A DNA stretch of 64,000 bases from Roseomonas sp. E05 (lineage in GTDB: Bacteria; Pseudomonadota; Alphaproteobacteria; Acetobacterales; Acetobacteraceae): the NCBI RefSeq assembly GCF_030063475.1, contig NZ_JASIRT010000010.1, positions 104,091-168,090 on the forward strand, given 5' to 3'. The notes under the pieces were generated by a model. The model was not told the origin of the DNA. It saw only the letters and a list, made by a program, of their open reading frames with translations, and did no database searches. Made by a program: the position numbers and the translations under genes. Numbering within the stretch: the first letter of the stretch is position 1; each line of letters starts with the position of its first letter. Below are positions 1 to 8,734 of this stretch, one piece after another.

Positions 1-332
1 TCGATCCGCTGGCCATCGCCGCAACGCGGCTGAACGCGGCGCATAACGGGGTGGTGGTGGAGACGGCAGTGGCCGATGTGGTCGGCCAGCCCTGCCGCTG
101 GGACACGGTGCTGGCCGGCGACGTCTGCTACGAGGCGCCGATGACCGGGCACATCATGCCCTGGCTGCGTGGTCTCGCGGGCCAGGGGGCGGCGGTGCTG
201 CTGGCCGATCCGGGCCGGGCCTATCTGCCGAAGGCGGGGCTCGTGGCACTGGCGCGGTTCAGCGTGCCGACGACGCGGGAACTGGAGGACCGGGACAGCC
301 GGGACGTGACAGTCTATCGGGTGGAGAAGTAG
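1..332 (+). CDS. C-terminal part of a class I methyltransferase, COG3897 type (5' end outside the window)
   Basis: The frame is open from base 3 and begins with DPLAIAATRLNAAHNGV, the Asp/Asn-Ala..Asn-Gly region typical of the COG3897 'nicotinamide N-methyase-like' or ETF-beta lysine methyltransferase family. It continues with LAGDVCYE and a late DPGRAYLP motif, also characteristic of that family. About 110 residues are visible; the SAM-binding glycine-rich loop must lie upstream, outside the window. The likely role is SAM-dependent methylation of a protein lysine, possibly electron-transfer flavoprotein beta. The family call rests on the motifs and the substrate is inferred. The gene converges with the lipoprotein operon on the other strand, with a palindromic repeat between them. 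Confidence 0.65.
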   Translation, partial: DPLAIAATRLNAAHNGVVVETAVADVVGQPCRWDTVLAGDVCYEAPMTGHIMPWLRGLAGQGAAVLLADPGRAYLPKAGLVALARFSVPTTRELEDRDSRDVTVYRVEK

Positions 333-370
333 GAGGCACTGGCCTGCCCTTCGACCGGCAGAGCTCAGAA

Positions 371-420
371 CCAGGGGAGAAAGAATTCTCCCCCGGACCC
401 TCTCATCTTTTTCTGCCAGT
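371..420 (+). repeat. family A palindromic repeat, single copy (A1)
   Basis: A hairpin GGGGAGAAAGAATTCTCCCC is followed by a CCC..ATCTTTTTTCTGCCAG tail, the same order as the other family A units. The stem has A/T changes compared with the usual GGGGGAAT..ATTCCCCC. It lies between two convergent genes, so it could also act as a bidirectional terminator. Confidence 0.7.
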
Positions 421-461
421 TTGTCGCGCTGCCGCAGGCGCTCGCCCCGGGGAAGCCCGGC

Positions 462-884
462 TCAGCCGATCTGGTTGGTCTGCAGGAAAAGCGCCTGCGA
501 AAGCGCTTCATAGAAACGCTGGAACGGCGCCGGGTCGGAGAGCTCATGCTGGTTGAGCTGGCCCGAGGCGCGGACGATCGTCCTGCCCGCCTCGCCCGGC
601 CGGACCGTGATGGTGAGGCGCACGAGCCCTTCGCCAAAGCGCGTGGCCGACACGGTGCCGAGCACAGGGTCGGCCCGGTCCACCACGAAGCCGAGGTCCT
701 GGAGCGCAGCAAGAACGCCCTGGAACACCTTCGGGCAGTCGGCTGTGTCGAACATGCGGGTCGAGATCGCACGCTGCGCTGCCTGGGTGTTCGTCATCGC
801 CAGGACCTGCTGTCGGCTGTCCGTCTGGCAGGCGCCGAGCAAAGGTATCAGCGTGAGGAGCGCAACAAAAGCCGGGCGATGCAT
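462..884 (-). CDS. putative lipoprotein, paralogue 1 of the LQDLGF family
   Basis: This 140-residue protein starts with a signal peptide ending in a lipobox (LLGAC), so it is probably lipidated at Cys19 and anchored in an envelope membrane. The body carries an LQDLGFVVD motif and an aromatic C-terminal segment (FQRFYEAL) that recur in the three paralogues upstream. It is the last gene of a five-gene operon, 2 bases after its neighbour. I do not recognise an assigned function. The shared core resembles a compact alpha/beta lipoprotein domain, but that is only an impression. Confidence 0.75.
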   Translation of the reverse strand: MHRPAFVALLTLIPLLGACQTDSRQQVLAMTNTQAAQRAISTRMFDTADCPKVFQGVLAALQDLGFVVDRADPVLGTVSATRFGEGLVRLTITVRPGEAGRTIVRASGQLNQHELSDPAPFQRFYEALSQALFLQTNQIG

Positions 885-886
885 CG

Positions 887-1348
887 TCAGATCTCGTGGG
901 CGGTCAGAAAGGCAGATTGGGCGACGCGCTCGAAAAAGCCCTGGTAGAGCGCCGCATCATCCAGCGTCTCGCCCAGGGCGAGCATCGCGCCGGGCCGGGC
1001 CACGCTGCGTTGGAACGTCGCCCGGACCAACGTGCCGGCCTGTCCGGGAAGGGAGCGGACGGAAACCTGCGCCCGAACTCGCGCGCCGGCCAGCTTCGAG
1101 CCCACGACCAGGCCCGTGGCCGCCTGGCTTTCCTCGATGGTGAAGCCGAGATCCTGCAAGGCGCCGATGACGGACTGCAGCATCAGCGCCTGATCGCCGG
1201 TCTCGAAACGCCGCGATTGCCGCGACCGGGCCGCCGCCGCCGAGGAGGCCGGGGCCAGGGCGGCCGCCTGCTGCTCGGCCGTCGGCGCGCAGGCGCCCGC
1301 CGCGGCGGAAAGCGCCGCCAGGCCCAGAACCGCCCTGCGCCGATGCAT
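887..1348 (-). CDS. putative lipoprotein, paralogue 2 of the LQDLGF family
   Basis: This 153-residue protein has an N-terminal signal peptide (MHRRRAVLGLAALSAAAGAC) with a lipobox cysteine at residue 20. The core has LQDLGFTIEES followed by a GLVVGSK segment, and the C-terminus has LYQGFFERV, all matching the paralogue at 2313-2861 most closely. Its start codon overlaps the stop of the BamE-like gene by one base (TGATG-type junction), which indicates translational coupling. The function is unknown. Confidence 0.75.
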   Translation of the reverse strand: MHRRRAVLGLAALSAAAGACAPTAEQQAAALAPASSAAAARSRQSRRFETGDQALMLQSVIGALQDLGFTIEESQAATGLVVGSKLAGARVRAQVSVRSLPGQAGTLVRATFQRSVARPGAMLALGETLDDAALYQGFFERVAQSAFLTAHEI

Positions 1349-1767
1349 CAGAAGGAGGAGGTCCGGTAGGAGAAGTCCCGCACGCGGCCGTTCTCATCGA
1401 AGCGGATGATGACGGTCAGCGAGCGCTGCGAGGTCTGCGCGGCGCCCGAACGGCCGCTCGCGCCCGCGAGGAAGAGCGCGTTCACCCCGCCGGACGAGCT
1501 GGAATAAACCTGCTCGGTGGCGATCCGGTCATAGACCCAGGTCTCGCGCCGATGCTCGTCGCCGGTGACGATGTTGGGCGAGCCGAGGACCGCAGCGACC
1601 TCGGCGCCGCTCATCCCCTGGCGGATCTCGCGCTGCACGGTCCCCACGGTCAGGCGGTCGCCGGCGCCTCGGCCGGCGGCGACCTCGCGGGCATGCTCGC
1701 TGGCCGGCGTGCACGCCGCCAGCACGGTGGCCGCGGCGAGCGGCAGGAGGCGGTGGAGGAGGCTCAT
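1348..1767 (-). CDS. SmpA/OmlA (BamE)-like small lipoprotein
   Basis: This 139-residue protein has a lipobox signal peptide (ATVLAAC). The segment VQREIRQGMSGAEVAAVLGSP, followed by ETWVYDR, fits the SmpA/OmlA domain found in BamE and in many small outer-membrane lipoproteins. True BamE works in outer-membrane beta-barrel assembly. This copy is unlikely to be the housekeeping BamE, because it sits inside an operon of unrelated tandem lipoproteins and has a Ser/Gly-rich insert (about residues 90-115) that BamE lacks. It overlaps its upstream neighbour by 4 bases. Confidence 0.7.
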   Translation of the reverse strand: MSLLHRLLPLAAATVLAACTPASEHAREVAAGRGAGDRLTVGTVQREIRQGMSGAEVAAVLGSPNIVTGDEHRRETWVYDRIATEQVYSSSSGGVNALFLAGASGRSGAAQTSQRSLTVIIRFDENGRVRDFSYRTSSF

Positions 1768-2309
1768 TGCAGTTGCATTCCAGCAGGGGACGTGACGGTT
1801 GGGGCCGCGGCGCGGGTGGCGGCGGCCTCGCGCTCCCGGGCGGTGTTCAACTCAGCCACGGGGCGCGGCGCCTCGGGCAGCGGCGCATCCGCGGGGAGTG
1901 CCGCCACCGTGCGGTTCAGCGTGGCCTGAAGCGGCTCGAAGAAGTCGCGCTGATAGAATTCCGGACTGTCCACCTGTGCCTCGCGGGTGAGGGCGACGAT
2001 GGAGGCATTGGCGCGGACCGTGCTCTCAGCCGGACCGCGCGGCTGCACGACCACCGCCATCCGCAGACTTGTGCGCCGTGTGGCGGACACGGTGCGCGCC
2101 TCCGGTTCCACGCGCGTGATCCGGTATCCCAGGTCATGGAGGGTTGCGATCACGCCGCGCATCGTGGCGTCGGCGTCGGCCGGCACCGTGCGCGCCTGCA
2201 TCGCACGCAGCTCGACGGCGCTCTTCTGGCTGGGGACGAACTGCGTTCCGGGCGTGGCGCAGGCCGCCACCGGCCCCAGGAGGGCAAGGGCAAGAAGAAC
2301 TTGGCGCAT
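1764..2309 (-). CDS. putative lipoprotein, paralogue 3 of the LQDLGF family
   Basis: This 181-residue protein has a signal peptide with lipobox (PVAACATP). The family core appears here as LHDLGYRITRVEP, followed by TVSATR and a basic beta segment. The C-terminal FYQRDFFEPLQ matches the FF(E) motif of the other copies. A Pro/Ala/Arg-rich tail of about 40 residues is added at the C-terminus. The gene is coupled to the BamE-like gene by a 4-base overlap and lies 3 bases after the first gene of the operon. The function is unknown. Confidence 0.72.
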   Translation of the reverse strand: MRQVLLALALLGPVAACATPGTQFVPSQKSAVELRAMQARTVPADADATMRGVIATLHDLGYRITRVEPEARTVSATRRTSLRMAVVVQPRGPAESTVRANASIVALTREAQVDSPEFYQRDFFEPLQATLNRTVAALPADAPLPEAPRPVAELNTAREREAAATRAAAPTVTSPAGMQLQ

Positions 2310-2312
2310 GGT

Positions 2313-2861
2313 TCAGGTCCGCTGTGCGAGGCCCGCGCGGACCTTTTCAAAAAAGCCGCTGGAGAACTCGGGCGCGTTGAGTTCCTCAACGCGGCTGAGG
2401 CCCCGGTTGTTCGTCACGATGCGCTCGAAGGAGACCCGCAGGCTGGTCTCCTGGGTGCTCACCTGCCGCGTGGAGAGGGTCGCGCGGATCACCTGATCGG
2501 TGTCCCAGACCGGGTTGTACTGCGCGCCGAGCACGGCGAAGGCCACCATCAGCGCGACCTGGCCGACCACCTGTGGCGTCTCGACGGCATCCCGGTCCTT
2601 GGAGCCTGCGAGGACGCCAAAGCGCGGCGCGCTTTCCTCGATTGTGAAGCCGAGATCCTGCAGGACCTGGGTGGCCTCGACGAGAAGACGTTCCTCGGAG
2701 GTCGCCGGGAAGAGCGTGGTCTGGCGCTCGCGGATCTCCGCCGCGTCGGGGCGAGGGGCGCCGACCTGCAAGGCCGTCCGGTTTGCCCAGTCGGGGTCCT
2801 GGCAACCAGCCGCCAGGGCCGCGAGGGGAAGAAGCAGCATCACTTGGCGCAGTACACGCAC
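2313..2861 (-). CDS. putative lipoprotein, paralogue 4 of the LQDLGF family (first gene of the operon)
   Basis: The protein has about 182 residues. I chose the GTG at 2861 because it gives a compact, positively charged signal peptide (VRVLRQVMLLLPLAALAAGC). An ATG at 2840 and a TTG at 2909 are alternatives, and none has a strong ribosome binding site. The core has VLQDLGFTIEES then FGVLAGSKDRD, with SSGFFEKVRAGL at the end, as in paralogue 2. This gene heads the operon, so it probably sets expression of all five lipoproteins. The function is unknown. Confidence 0.68.
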   Translation of the reverse strand: MRVLRQVMLLLPLAALAAGCQDPDWANRTALQVGAPRPDAAEIRERQTTLFPATSEERLLVEATQVLQDLGFTIEESAPRFGVLAGSKDRDAVETPQVVGQVALMVAFAVLGAQYNPVWDTDQVIRATLSTRQVSTQETSLRVSFERIVTNNRGLSRVEELNAPEFSSGFFEKVRAGLAQRT

Positions 2862-3022
2862 AGGAAACCGACCCACGTTATTAGCGGAACAAACATGACG
2901 AGAATTCAACCGTGGGTCAATAAATTCGAACTCTCATTCGCCTTCTGGGCGCGCCACCTTCGGCAAAGATGGAAGCGGCTTTTCAGGGTCCTGGAGAGTG
3001 GCCGAGGCGCTGCCGCGGGCCT

Positions 3023-3060
3023 CGCGGAGCAAGGGCTGAGGCCTCAGCCCTTGCTCCGCG
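3023..3060. repeat. perfect 38-bp palindrome without a loop
   Basis: The two 19-base arms are exact reverse complements centred between 3041 and 3042 (core CTGAGGCCTCAG). There is no T-tract, and the lack of a spacer is unusual for a terminator. It lies between the divergent lipoprotein operon and the 78-residue ORF. It does not match repeat families A, B or C. Confidence 0.8.
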
Positions 3061-3154
3061 CCCGCGTCCCGGCAGGCTCCAGCCAGGGTGAGCGGGAACG
3101 TCACCCGCGGCCCGGCGCTTGTTTGCCGGGGGGGCGAGGACCGGGTCCCACCCA

Positions 3155-3391
3155 TCAGTCGAGAGGCGCCGCCGGAGCGCTGCCAGGCAGCCAGGGAAAC
3201 GGCGCCGAAGAGTCGGCCGCCAGGGGCTCGGCAACCCGCTCCCGCAACACTCTGCGGACGGCGATCTGGAGCTGCTGCAGGAGAAGATCCGCCTGCTCGA
3301 CATCCAGTTCGGAGATCACGGTGGCGGTGGGCATGTCGTGGGTGATGACCACGCGGCCGGAGATGGCCTGGGCACGATAGCTGCTGCTCAT
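3155..3391 (-). CDS. hypothetical 78-residue protein
   Basis: This small ORF starts at the ATG at 3391, 77 bases after the pimD stop and on the same strand. The sequence is MSSSYRAQAISGRVVITHD, then TATVISELDVEQADLLLQQLQ, an amphipathic helix-like stretch, then a Pro/Ala-rich tail. There is no signal peptide, membrane segment or cysteine. No family is recognised. The reading frame continues open upstream through pimD only as a shadow. Support comes from its position downstream of the operon and its ordinary amino acid composition; no good ribosome binding site is visible. Confidence 0.45.
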   Translation of the reverse strand: MSSSYRAQAISGRVVITHDMPTATVISELDVEQADLLLQQLQIAVRRVLRERVAEPLAADSSAPFPWLPGSAPAAPLD

Positions 3392-3468
3392 GCCGGCAGT
3401 CTGGCACAGGCGGCGCGGGAAAGTCACGTCTCCGTGAAGGGGAGGGCCATGCCCTCCCCCGGGGCACG

Positions 3469-4611
3469 TCAGGCCGCGTTGTCCAGGCCGCCGGCCTCGG
3501 CCACCACGCGCAGGTGGCGGTCGGTGTCGCCGAACTGGTTGGCCAGCATGGTCAGCCGCTTGAAGTAGTGGCCGGCCTTGTACTCGATGGTCATGGCGAT
3601 GCCGCCATGGAGCTGGATGGCCTCCTTGCCGATCAGGTCGGCCGAGCGGTTGACCAGCGCCTTGGCGGCGGCGATGGCGGGGCGGCGCACCGCCGCGTCC
3701 GGGTGCTCGGCCATCATCGCCGCGTACATCGCCATGGAACGGGCCTGCTCCAGCGCCACCAGCATGTCCGCCGCGCGGTGCTGCACGGCCTGGAAGCTGC
3801 CGATGGTGGTGTTGAACTGCTTGCGCTGCTTCAGGTAGTCGATGGTCAGCTCGTGCAGCGCCTCCATGGCGCCGACCGCCTCGGCGCAAAGGGCGGCAAG
3901 GGCCGCATCCACCACGCGCTCCATGAGCGGCAGGCCCTGGCCCTCCGCGCCGAGCAAAGCCTCGGCGGGGAGCTTCACCTGTTCCAGGGTGATCTCGGCG
4001 GCGCGCAGGCCGTCCTGCGTCGGGTAGCCGCGACGGCTGAGGCCGGCGGTCTCGGCGGGGAGCAGGAAGAGGGAGATGCCTTCGCGATCCCGCCGGCTGC
4101 CGGAGGTGCGGGCGGAGACGATCAGGTGGCTGGCGGTGTCGCCATGCAGGACGACGCTCTTGGCGCCGTCGAGTACCCAGCCGGTGTCGGTCTTGCGGGC
4201 GGTGGTGGCGACGTCGAAGAGGTCATCGCGCGACTGGCGTTCGGTGTGGGCGAAGGCGAGGGTGGCGCTGCCCTCGGCGATGGCGGGGATCATGTCCTCG
4301 CGCCCGGCGAGGCGGAGGAAGCCGCCGCCGAGCACGACGGTGGCGAGGTAGGGCTCGACGGCGAGGCCGCGGCCGATGGCTTCCATGACGAGCATGGTTT
4401 CCACCGGGCCGCCGCCGAAGCCGCCCTGTTCCTCCGTGAAGGGCAGGGCGAGCAGCCCCATCTCGGCGTATTTGGCCCAGAGCTCGGGGCTGTAGCCCTG
4501 CGGATGGTCCTGGTGGTGCTTGCGCTTCTCGAAATCGCCGTAGGCGTCGCTCATCAGGCGATCGACGCTTTCCTTGAGCAGGCGCTGTTCCTCGGTCAGG
4601 TCGAAGTCCAC
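3469..4611 (-). CDS. pimD: acyl-CoA dehydrogenase, small subunit type (PimD-like)
   Basis: This 380-residue flavoprotein starts at a GTG at 4611 behind an AAGGAG site; the longer frame upstream runs into a repeat. It has the acyl-CoA dehydrogenase order: N-terminal helical domain (VDFDLTEEQRLLKESVDRLM), a middle beta domain, and a C-terminal helical domain with a QLHGG motif. It probably pairs with the 396-residue dehydrogenase upstream, as PimC and PimD do in Rhodopseudomonas palustris, to oxidise dicarboxyl-CoA or similar acyl-CoA substrates. The pairing and substrate are inferred from the pimFABCD gene order. It is the last enzyme gene of the operon. Confidence 0.8.
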   Translation of the reverse strand: MDFDLTEEQRLLKESVDRLMSDAYGDFEKRKHHQDHPQGYSPELWAKYAEMGLLALPFTEEQGGFGGGPVETMLVMEAIGRGLAVEPYLATVVLGGGFLRLAGREDMIPAIAEGSATLAFAHTERQSRDDLFDVATTARKTDTGWVLDGAKSVVLHGDTASHLIVSARTSGSRRDREGISLFLLPAETAGLSRRGYPTQDGLRAAEITLEQVKLPAEALLGAEGQGLPLMERVVDAALAALCAEAVGAMEALHELTIDYLKQRKQFNTTIGSFQAVQHRAADMLVALEQARSMAMYAAMMAEHPDAAVRRPAIAAAKALVNRSADLIGKEAIQLHGGIAMTIEYKAGHYFKRLTMLANQFGDTDRHLRVVAEAGGLDNAA

Positions 4612-4623
4612 GTTGTTGTCTCC

Positions 4624-4692
4624 TTCTGATGGGAGGTCCAGGAACCCCGGGGTTCCTGGCGGGGGAGTTTGAGGGGGCGGAGCCCCCTCAGA
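4624..4692 (-). repeat. family C double-hairpin repeat (C1)
   Basis: There are two palindromes: CCAGGAACCCC/GGGGTTCCTGG (4638-4659, perfect) and GAGGGGGC-gga-GCCCCCTC (4671-4689). Read on the minus strand it aligns along its length with the copy at 29372-29437, including the AAACTC spacer and the GGACCTCCC flank. It lies inside the pim operon between pimC and pimD, and its last bases overlap the end of pimC. It may affect expression of the distal gene. Confidence 0.8.
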
Positions 4693-5878
4693 GGCCGAGG
4701 AAGGCCTTGGCGATGATGTTGCGCTGGATCTCGTTCGAGCCGCCGTAGATCGAGACCTTGCGGAAGTTGAAGAACTGCGGCGCGACGGCATCGGCCCATT
4801 CCGGCCCGACCGGCGGCTCGTTGTGCGAATGCGACGGCATCGGCGCGGCGTAGGGCCCGGCGACGGTGACCATCAACTCGGTGGTCATCTGCTGCAGTTC
4901 CGAGCCCTTGATCTTGAGGATCGAGGAGTTCGGATCGGGCTTGTCGGCCGCGCGCGTGCGCTGCGCGGCGACGACGCGCATCTGGGTGATTTCCAGCGCC
5001 TTCAGCTCGATCTCGGCGATGGCGACGCGGCGGCGGAAATCGGGGTCGTCCCAGAGGGTGCCGTCGCCGGCGGGGGTTTCCTTCGCGCGCTCCTTGACGC
5101 GGGCGAGCTTCTCCTTGGAGAGGCCAATGCGGGCGATGTTGGTGCGCTCGTTGGAGAGCAGGAACTTGGCGTAGTCCCAGCCCTTGTTCTCCTCGCCCAC
5201 CAGGTTCTCGACCGGCACCTTCACCTCGTCGAAGAAGACCTCGTTCACCTCATGGGCGCCGTCGATGGTGATGATCGGGCGGACGGTGATGCCGGGGGTC
5301 TTCATGTCCGCCAGCAGGAAGGAGATGCCCTGCTGCTTCTTCGCCGCCGGGTCGGTGCGGACGAGCAGGAAGATCCAGTCGGCGTGCTGGCCGAGGGTGG
5401 TCCAGGTCTTCTGGCCGTTGACGACGTAGTGGTCGCCCTCGCGGCGGGCGCTGGTCTTGAGGCTGGCAAGGTCGGAGCCGGCGCCGGGCTCGGAGAAGCC
5501 CTGCGCCCACCAGATGTCGAGGCTCGCCGTCGCCGGGAGGAACTTCTTCTTCTGCTCCTCGCGGGCGAAGTTGGCGATGACGGGGCCGACCATCGCCACG
5601 TTGAAGGAGAGCGGCATCGGCACCGCGTTGCGCTGGATCTCCTCCGTGTAGATGTAGCGCTGCACGGGGGTCCAGTCCTTGCCGCCCCACTGCACCGGCC
5701 AGTTCGGCGTGGCGAGCCCTTCGGCGTGCAGGATGCGGTGCGCCGTCGCGATGTCCTCGCGCTCCAGGTGGCGTCCCTCGCTCACCTTGCGGCGGATCTC
5801 GGCGGGAATCTTCGTCTGGAAGACCTGCCGCAGCTCGTCGCGGAAGGCGACTTCCTCAGGCGTGTAGCGGAGTTCCAT
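4688..5878 (-). CDS. pimC: acyl-CoA dehydrogenase, large subunit type (PimC-like)
   Basis: This 396-residue FAD enzyme starts at the ATG at 5878. It shows the signatures of the family: a substrate/FAD loop QGFSEPGAGSDLASLKT, a W(T)TLGQHADW segment, and a C-terminal YGGSNEIQRNIIAK motif near the end. In R. palustris the pimC product pairs with PimD for pimeloyl-CoA and related dicarboxyl-CoA oxidation. Here the gene lies 14 bases after pimB in the same order. Acyl-CoA dehydrogenase is certain; dicarboxylate specificity is inferred. Confidence 0.85.
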   Translation of the reverse strand: MELRYTPEEVAFRDELRQVFQTKIPAEIRRKVSEGRHLEREDIATAHRILHAEGLATPNWPVQWGGKDWTPVQRYIYTEEIQRNAVPMPLSFNVAMVGPVIANFAREEQKKKFLPATASLDIWWAQGFSEPGAGSDLASLKTSARREGDHYVVNGQKTWTTLGQHADWIFLLVRTDPAAKKQQGISFLLADMKTPGITVRPIITIDGAHEVNEVFFDEVKVPVENLVGEENKGWDYAKFLLSNERTNIARIGLSKEKLARVKERAKETPAGDGTLWDDPDFRRRVAIAEIELKALEITQMRVVAAQRTRAADKPDPNSSILKIKGSELQQMTTELMVTVAGPYAAPMPSHSHNEPPVGPEWADAVAPQFFNFRKVSIYGGSNEIQRNIIAKAFLGL

Positions 5879-5892
5879 CGGGCTGCCTCGCT

Positions 5893-7071
5893 TCAGAGGA
5901 TTTCGAACAGGCCGGCGGCGCCCTGGCCGGTGGCGACGCACATGGTGACGACGGCGTATCTGACGCCGCGGCGGCGGCCCTCCAGCAGGGCATGGCCGGT
6001 GAGGCGCGCGCCGCTCATGCCGAAGGGATGGCCGATGGAGATGGCGCCGCCATCCATGTTCAGCCGCTCCTGCGGGATGCCGAGCTTGTCGCGGCAGTAG
6101 ATGGACTGCGAGGCGAAGGCCTCGTTCAGCTCCCAGAGGCCGATGTCGTCCACCGTCAGGCCGTGGCGCTTGAGCAGGCGGGGCACGGCGAAGACCGGGC
6201 CGATGCCCATCTCCTCCGGCTCGCAGGCGGCGCTGGCGAAGCCGCGGAAGATGCCGAGCGGCTTCAGGCCGCGCCGCGCCGCTTCGTCAGCGGACATGAC
6301 GACGCAGGCGCTGGCGCCGTCCGAGAGCTGGCTGGCGTTGCCGGCGGTGATGTACTGGCCCTCGCGCACCGGCTTCAGCTTGGCGAGACCTTCGAGGGTG
6401 GTGTCGGGGCGGTTGCCCTCGTCGCGCGAGAAGAGGCGCTTCTCCATCCGCGTCTCGCCGCTGGCCTTGTCGGTGACGGCGCAGGTCACCTCCATCGGCG
6501 CGATCTCCTCGTCGAAGCGGCCGGCCTTCTGAGCCTCGGCGGTGCGCTGCTGGCTGAGGAGCGCGAATTCGTCCTGCGCCTCGCGCGAGATGCCGTAGCG
6601 CTCGGCGACGAGGTCGGCGGTCTCGATCATGCTGTCGTAGAGATGCGGCTTGTGCTCGACCAGCCACGGGTTGCGGATGGCGGCGCGGTCCACCTTCGGC
6701 ACGGTCAGGCTGATGGATTCCACGCCGCCGGCAACGGCGACGTCCACGCCGTCCACCATCACGCGGCGGGCGGCGGCAGCGATGGCGTCCAGGCCCGAGG
6801 CGCAGAAGCGGCTGACCACCAGCCCGGCGGTGCTCACCGGCAGGCCGGCGCGCAGCAGGCCGGCGCGGGCGATGTTGCCGCCCGTGGCGCCCTCGGGGTA
6901 GCCGCAGCCCATGACGACCTCCTCCACCTCCGGCGGCGCCACCTCGGCGCGCTGCAGGGCGTGGCGGATGACATGGGCGGCCATGTCGGCGCCGTGGGTG
7001 ACGTTCAGGCTGCCCCGGGCCGCGCGGCCAACCGGCGTGCGGGCGGTGGAGACGATGACGGCTTCCCTCAT
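5893..7071 (-). CDS. pimB: acetyl-CoA acetyltransferase / 3-ketoacyl-CoA thiolase (PimB-like)
   Basis: This 392-residue thiolase starts at [17 protein letters not shown]. The nucleophile is in [12 protein letters not shown] (Cys about residue 89), the second motif is LNEAFASQ, a histidine lies in [16 protein letters not shown], and the terminal [10 protein letters not shown] cysteine is present. It cleaves 3-ketoacyl-CoA with CoA, the last step of beta-oxidation. The start overlaps the ligase stop by 4 bases, so the two are translationally coupled. Confidence 0.9.
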   Translation of the reverse strand: MREAVIVSTARTPVGRAARGSLNVTHGADMAAHVIRHALQRAEVAPPEVEEVVMGCGYPEGATGGNIARAGLLRAGLPVSTAGLVVSRFCASGLDAIAAAARRVMVDGVDVAVAGGVESISLTVPKVDRAAIRNPWLVEHKPHLYDSMIETADLVAERYGISREAQDEFALLSQQRTAEAQKAGRFDEEIAPMEVTCAVTDKASGETRMEKRLFSRDEGNRPDTTLEGLAKLKPVREGQYITAGNASQLSDGASACVVMSADEAARRGLKPLGIFRGFASAACEPEEMGIGPVFAVPRLLKRHGLTVDDIGLWELNEAFASQSIYCRDKLGIPQERLNMDGGAISIGHPFGMSGARLTGHALLEGRRRGVRYAVVTMCVATGQGAAGLFEIL

Positions 7072-8729
7072 GCGGGCGTTCCCTCTGTTCCGGCGCCTCG
7101 CGCCGTCGCTTCCTCTTCTTCCTCGCGCAGCCGGGCGGCGAGCAGCTTGCCCGCCGGGCTGCGCGGCAATGCGCCGCGCAGCTCCAGCGCGGCGGGCATC
7201 TCGTGGCGGCCGATGCGGTCGGCCAGGAACAGCTTCAGCCCCTCCAGCGTCAGCACCGGCGCGGTGTCGCGCAGCTTGACGAAGGCCTTGGCCGCCTGGC
7301 CGCGATAGGCGTCGGGCACGCCGATGACGATGCATTCCTCGACATCCGGGTGCTCGTAGATCGCCTGCTCGATGGCCGCCGGATAGACGTTGAAGCCGGA
7401 GGAGATGATCATGTTCTTCCGCCGGTCCACCAGGGTGAAGTAGCCCTGTTCGTCCATCCAGCCGATATCGCCGGTGCGGAACCAGCCGTCGTCGAAGCAG
7501 GCGGCGCTTTCCTGCGGCTGGTTCCAGTAGCCGACGAACACGTTGGGGCCGCGGATGGCGATCTCGCCCTGCTCGCCGGGCGGCAGCTCCTGGGTCGGGT
7601 CATCCAGGGCGACGACGCGCATCTCGATCCCCGGCAGCGGCAGGCCGATCATGCCGGGGCGGCGCGGGCCGTTCTTGGTCAGACGGGCGCCGGCGGGGCT
7701 GGTCTCGGTCATGCCCCAGCCGCCGCCGATGCGCTGGCCGAGCAGCGCCTCCAGCTTCTGCTGCACCTCGAAGGGCATCGGCGCGCCGCCGGAGCTGCAC
7801 TGCTTCAGCGAGGAAAGGTCGCGCGCCTCGATGCCGGGCAGGTTGAGCAGGCCGATCCACATGGTCGGCACGCCGGGGAAGACGGTGATGCGGTGGCGCT
7901 CGATCTCGGCCGCCGCCGTCTCGGCCTCGAAGCGCGGGTAGAGGTAGAGGCAGTTGCCGTCGGCCATCTGGCGCAGCAGCACGGCGGTCAGCGCATAGAT
8001 GTGGAAGAGCGGCAGCACGCCGAGCACGCGCTGCTCCCCGCGCGGCAACGTGTCGCTGTCCTTCCAGGCCTGGTAGATCGAGACCGCCGAGGTCAGGTTG
8101 CGGTGCGTCAGCATCGCGCCCTTGGGCCGGCCGGTGGTGCCGCCGGTGTATTGCAGCAGGGCGATATTCGTCTCGTCGAGCGCCGGCCACGAGGCCGGAA
8201 GGGCGTCGGCGAGCGGCAGCGGCTGGAAGTCGGGCTGCGCGGGGGCGGGGGTGCCGCCCCAGGCGGCGTCGGGCGCGACGAAGGCCGCTTCCACGCCGCC
8301 CTCGCGCAGCAGGCGCAGCGCGTTGGGCAGCAGGGTCGGGAAGTCGGTGGTGATCAGCCAGCGGGCGCCGCTGTCCGCAACCTTGTGCAGCAGCTCGCGC
8401 GGGGCATCGAGCGGCGAGAGGTGCACGACGCGCCCGCCCGCCCGCAGCACGCCGAAGAAGCAGGCCGGATGCCAGGGGGAGTTCGGCAGGTAGAGCGCCA
8501 CGGCCTCGCCCGGCCGCAGCCCGGCCTCCATCAGCCCGGCGGCGACGCGGTCGGCGGTGTCGCGCAGGGCGGCGAAGCTGACGGGATGGTCGCGATAGAC
8601 CAGGGCGGGGCGCTCGCCCCACTCGGCCGCGACGCGGTCCAGCAGCGCCGGGATGGTGCCGCTGGCGATCGGCGTGTCCCAGCGCGCGCCGGGAGGGTAG
8701 GAGGCCTCCCAGGGATAAGGGCGCGGCAT
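7068..8729 (-). CDS. pimA: acyl-CoA ligase, FadD/PimA type
   Basis: This 553-residue ANL-superfamily enzyme has the phosphate-binding loop [16 protein letters not shown], the GWGMTETSP motif, the [28 protein letters not shown] segment, and a C-terminal region with the catalytic lysine context ([15 protein letters not shown]). It activates a fatty or dicarboxylic acid to its CoA thioester with ATP, feeding the rest of the operon. It lies 5 bases after pimF. The substrate range is inferred from the operon context. Confidence 0.88.
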   Translation of the reverse strand: MPRPYPWEASYPPGARWDTPIASGTIPALLDRVAAEWGERPALVYRDHPVSFAALRDTADRVAAGLMEAGLRPGEAVALYLPNSPWHPACFFGVLRAGGRVVHLSPLDAPRELLHKVADSGARWLITTDFPTLLPNALRLLREGGVEAAFVAPDAAWGGTPAPAQPDFQPLPLADALPASWPALDETNIALLQYTGGTTGRPKGAMLTHRNLTSAVSIYQAWKDSDTLPRGEQRVLGVLPLFHIYALTAVLLRQMADGNCLYLYPRFEAETAAAEIERHRITVFPGVPTMWIGLLNLPGIEARDLSSLKQCSSGGAPMPFEVQQKLEALLGQRIGGGWGMTETSPAGARLTKNGPRRPGMIGLPLPGIEMRVVALDDPTQELPPGEQGEIAIRGPNVFVGYWNQPQESAACFDDGWFRTGDIGWMDEQGYFTLVDRRKNMIISSGFNVYPAAIEQAIYEHPDVEECIVIGVPDAYRGQAAKAFVKLRDTAPVLTLEGLKLFLADRIGRHEMPAALELRGALPRSPAGKLLAARLREEEEEATARGAGTEGTPA

Positions 8730-8734
8730 GGCGG

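Noticed and set aside
1767..3380. A 537-codon plus-strand frame over the lipoprotein operon
   Set aside because: It is antisense to four proteins with lipoboxes and shared motifs. The translated sequence shows no domain.
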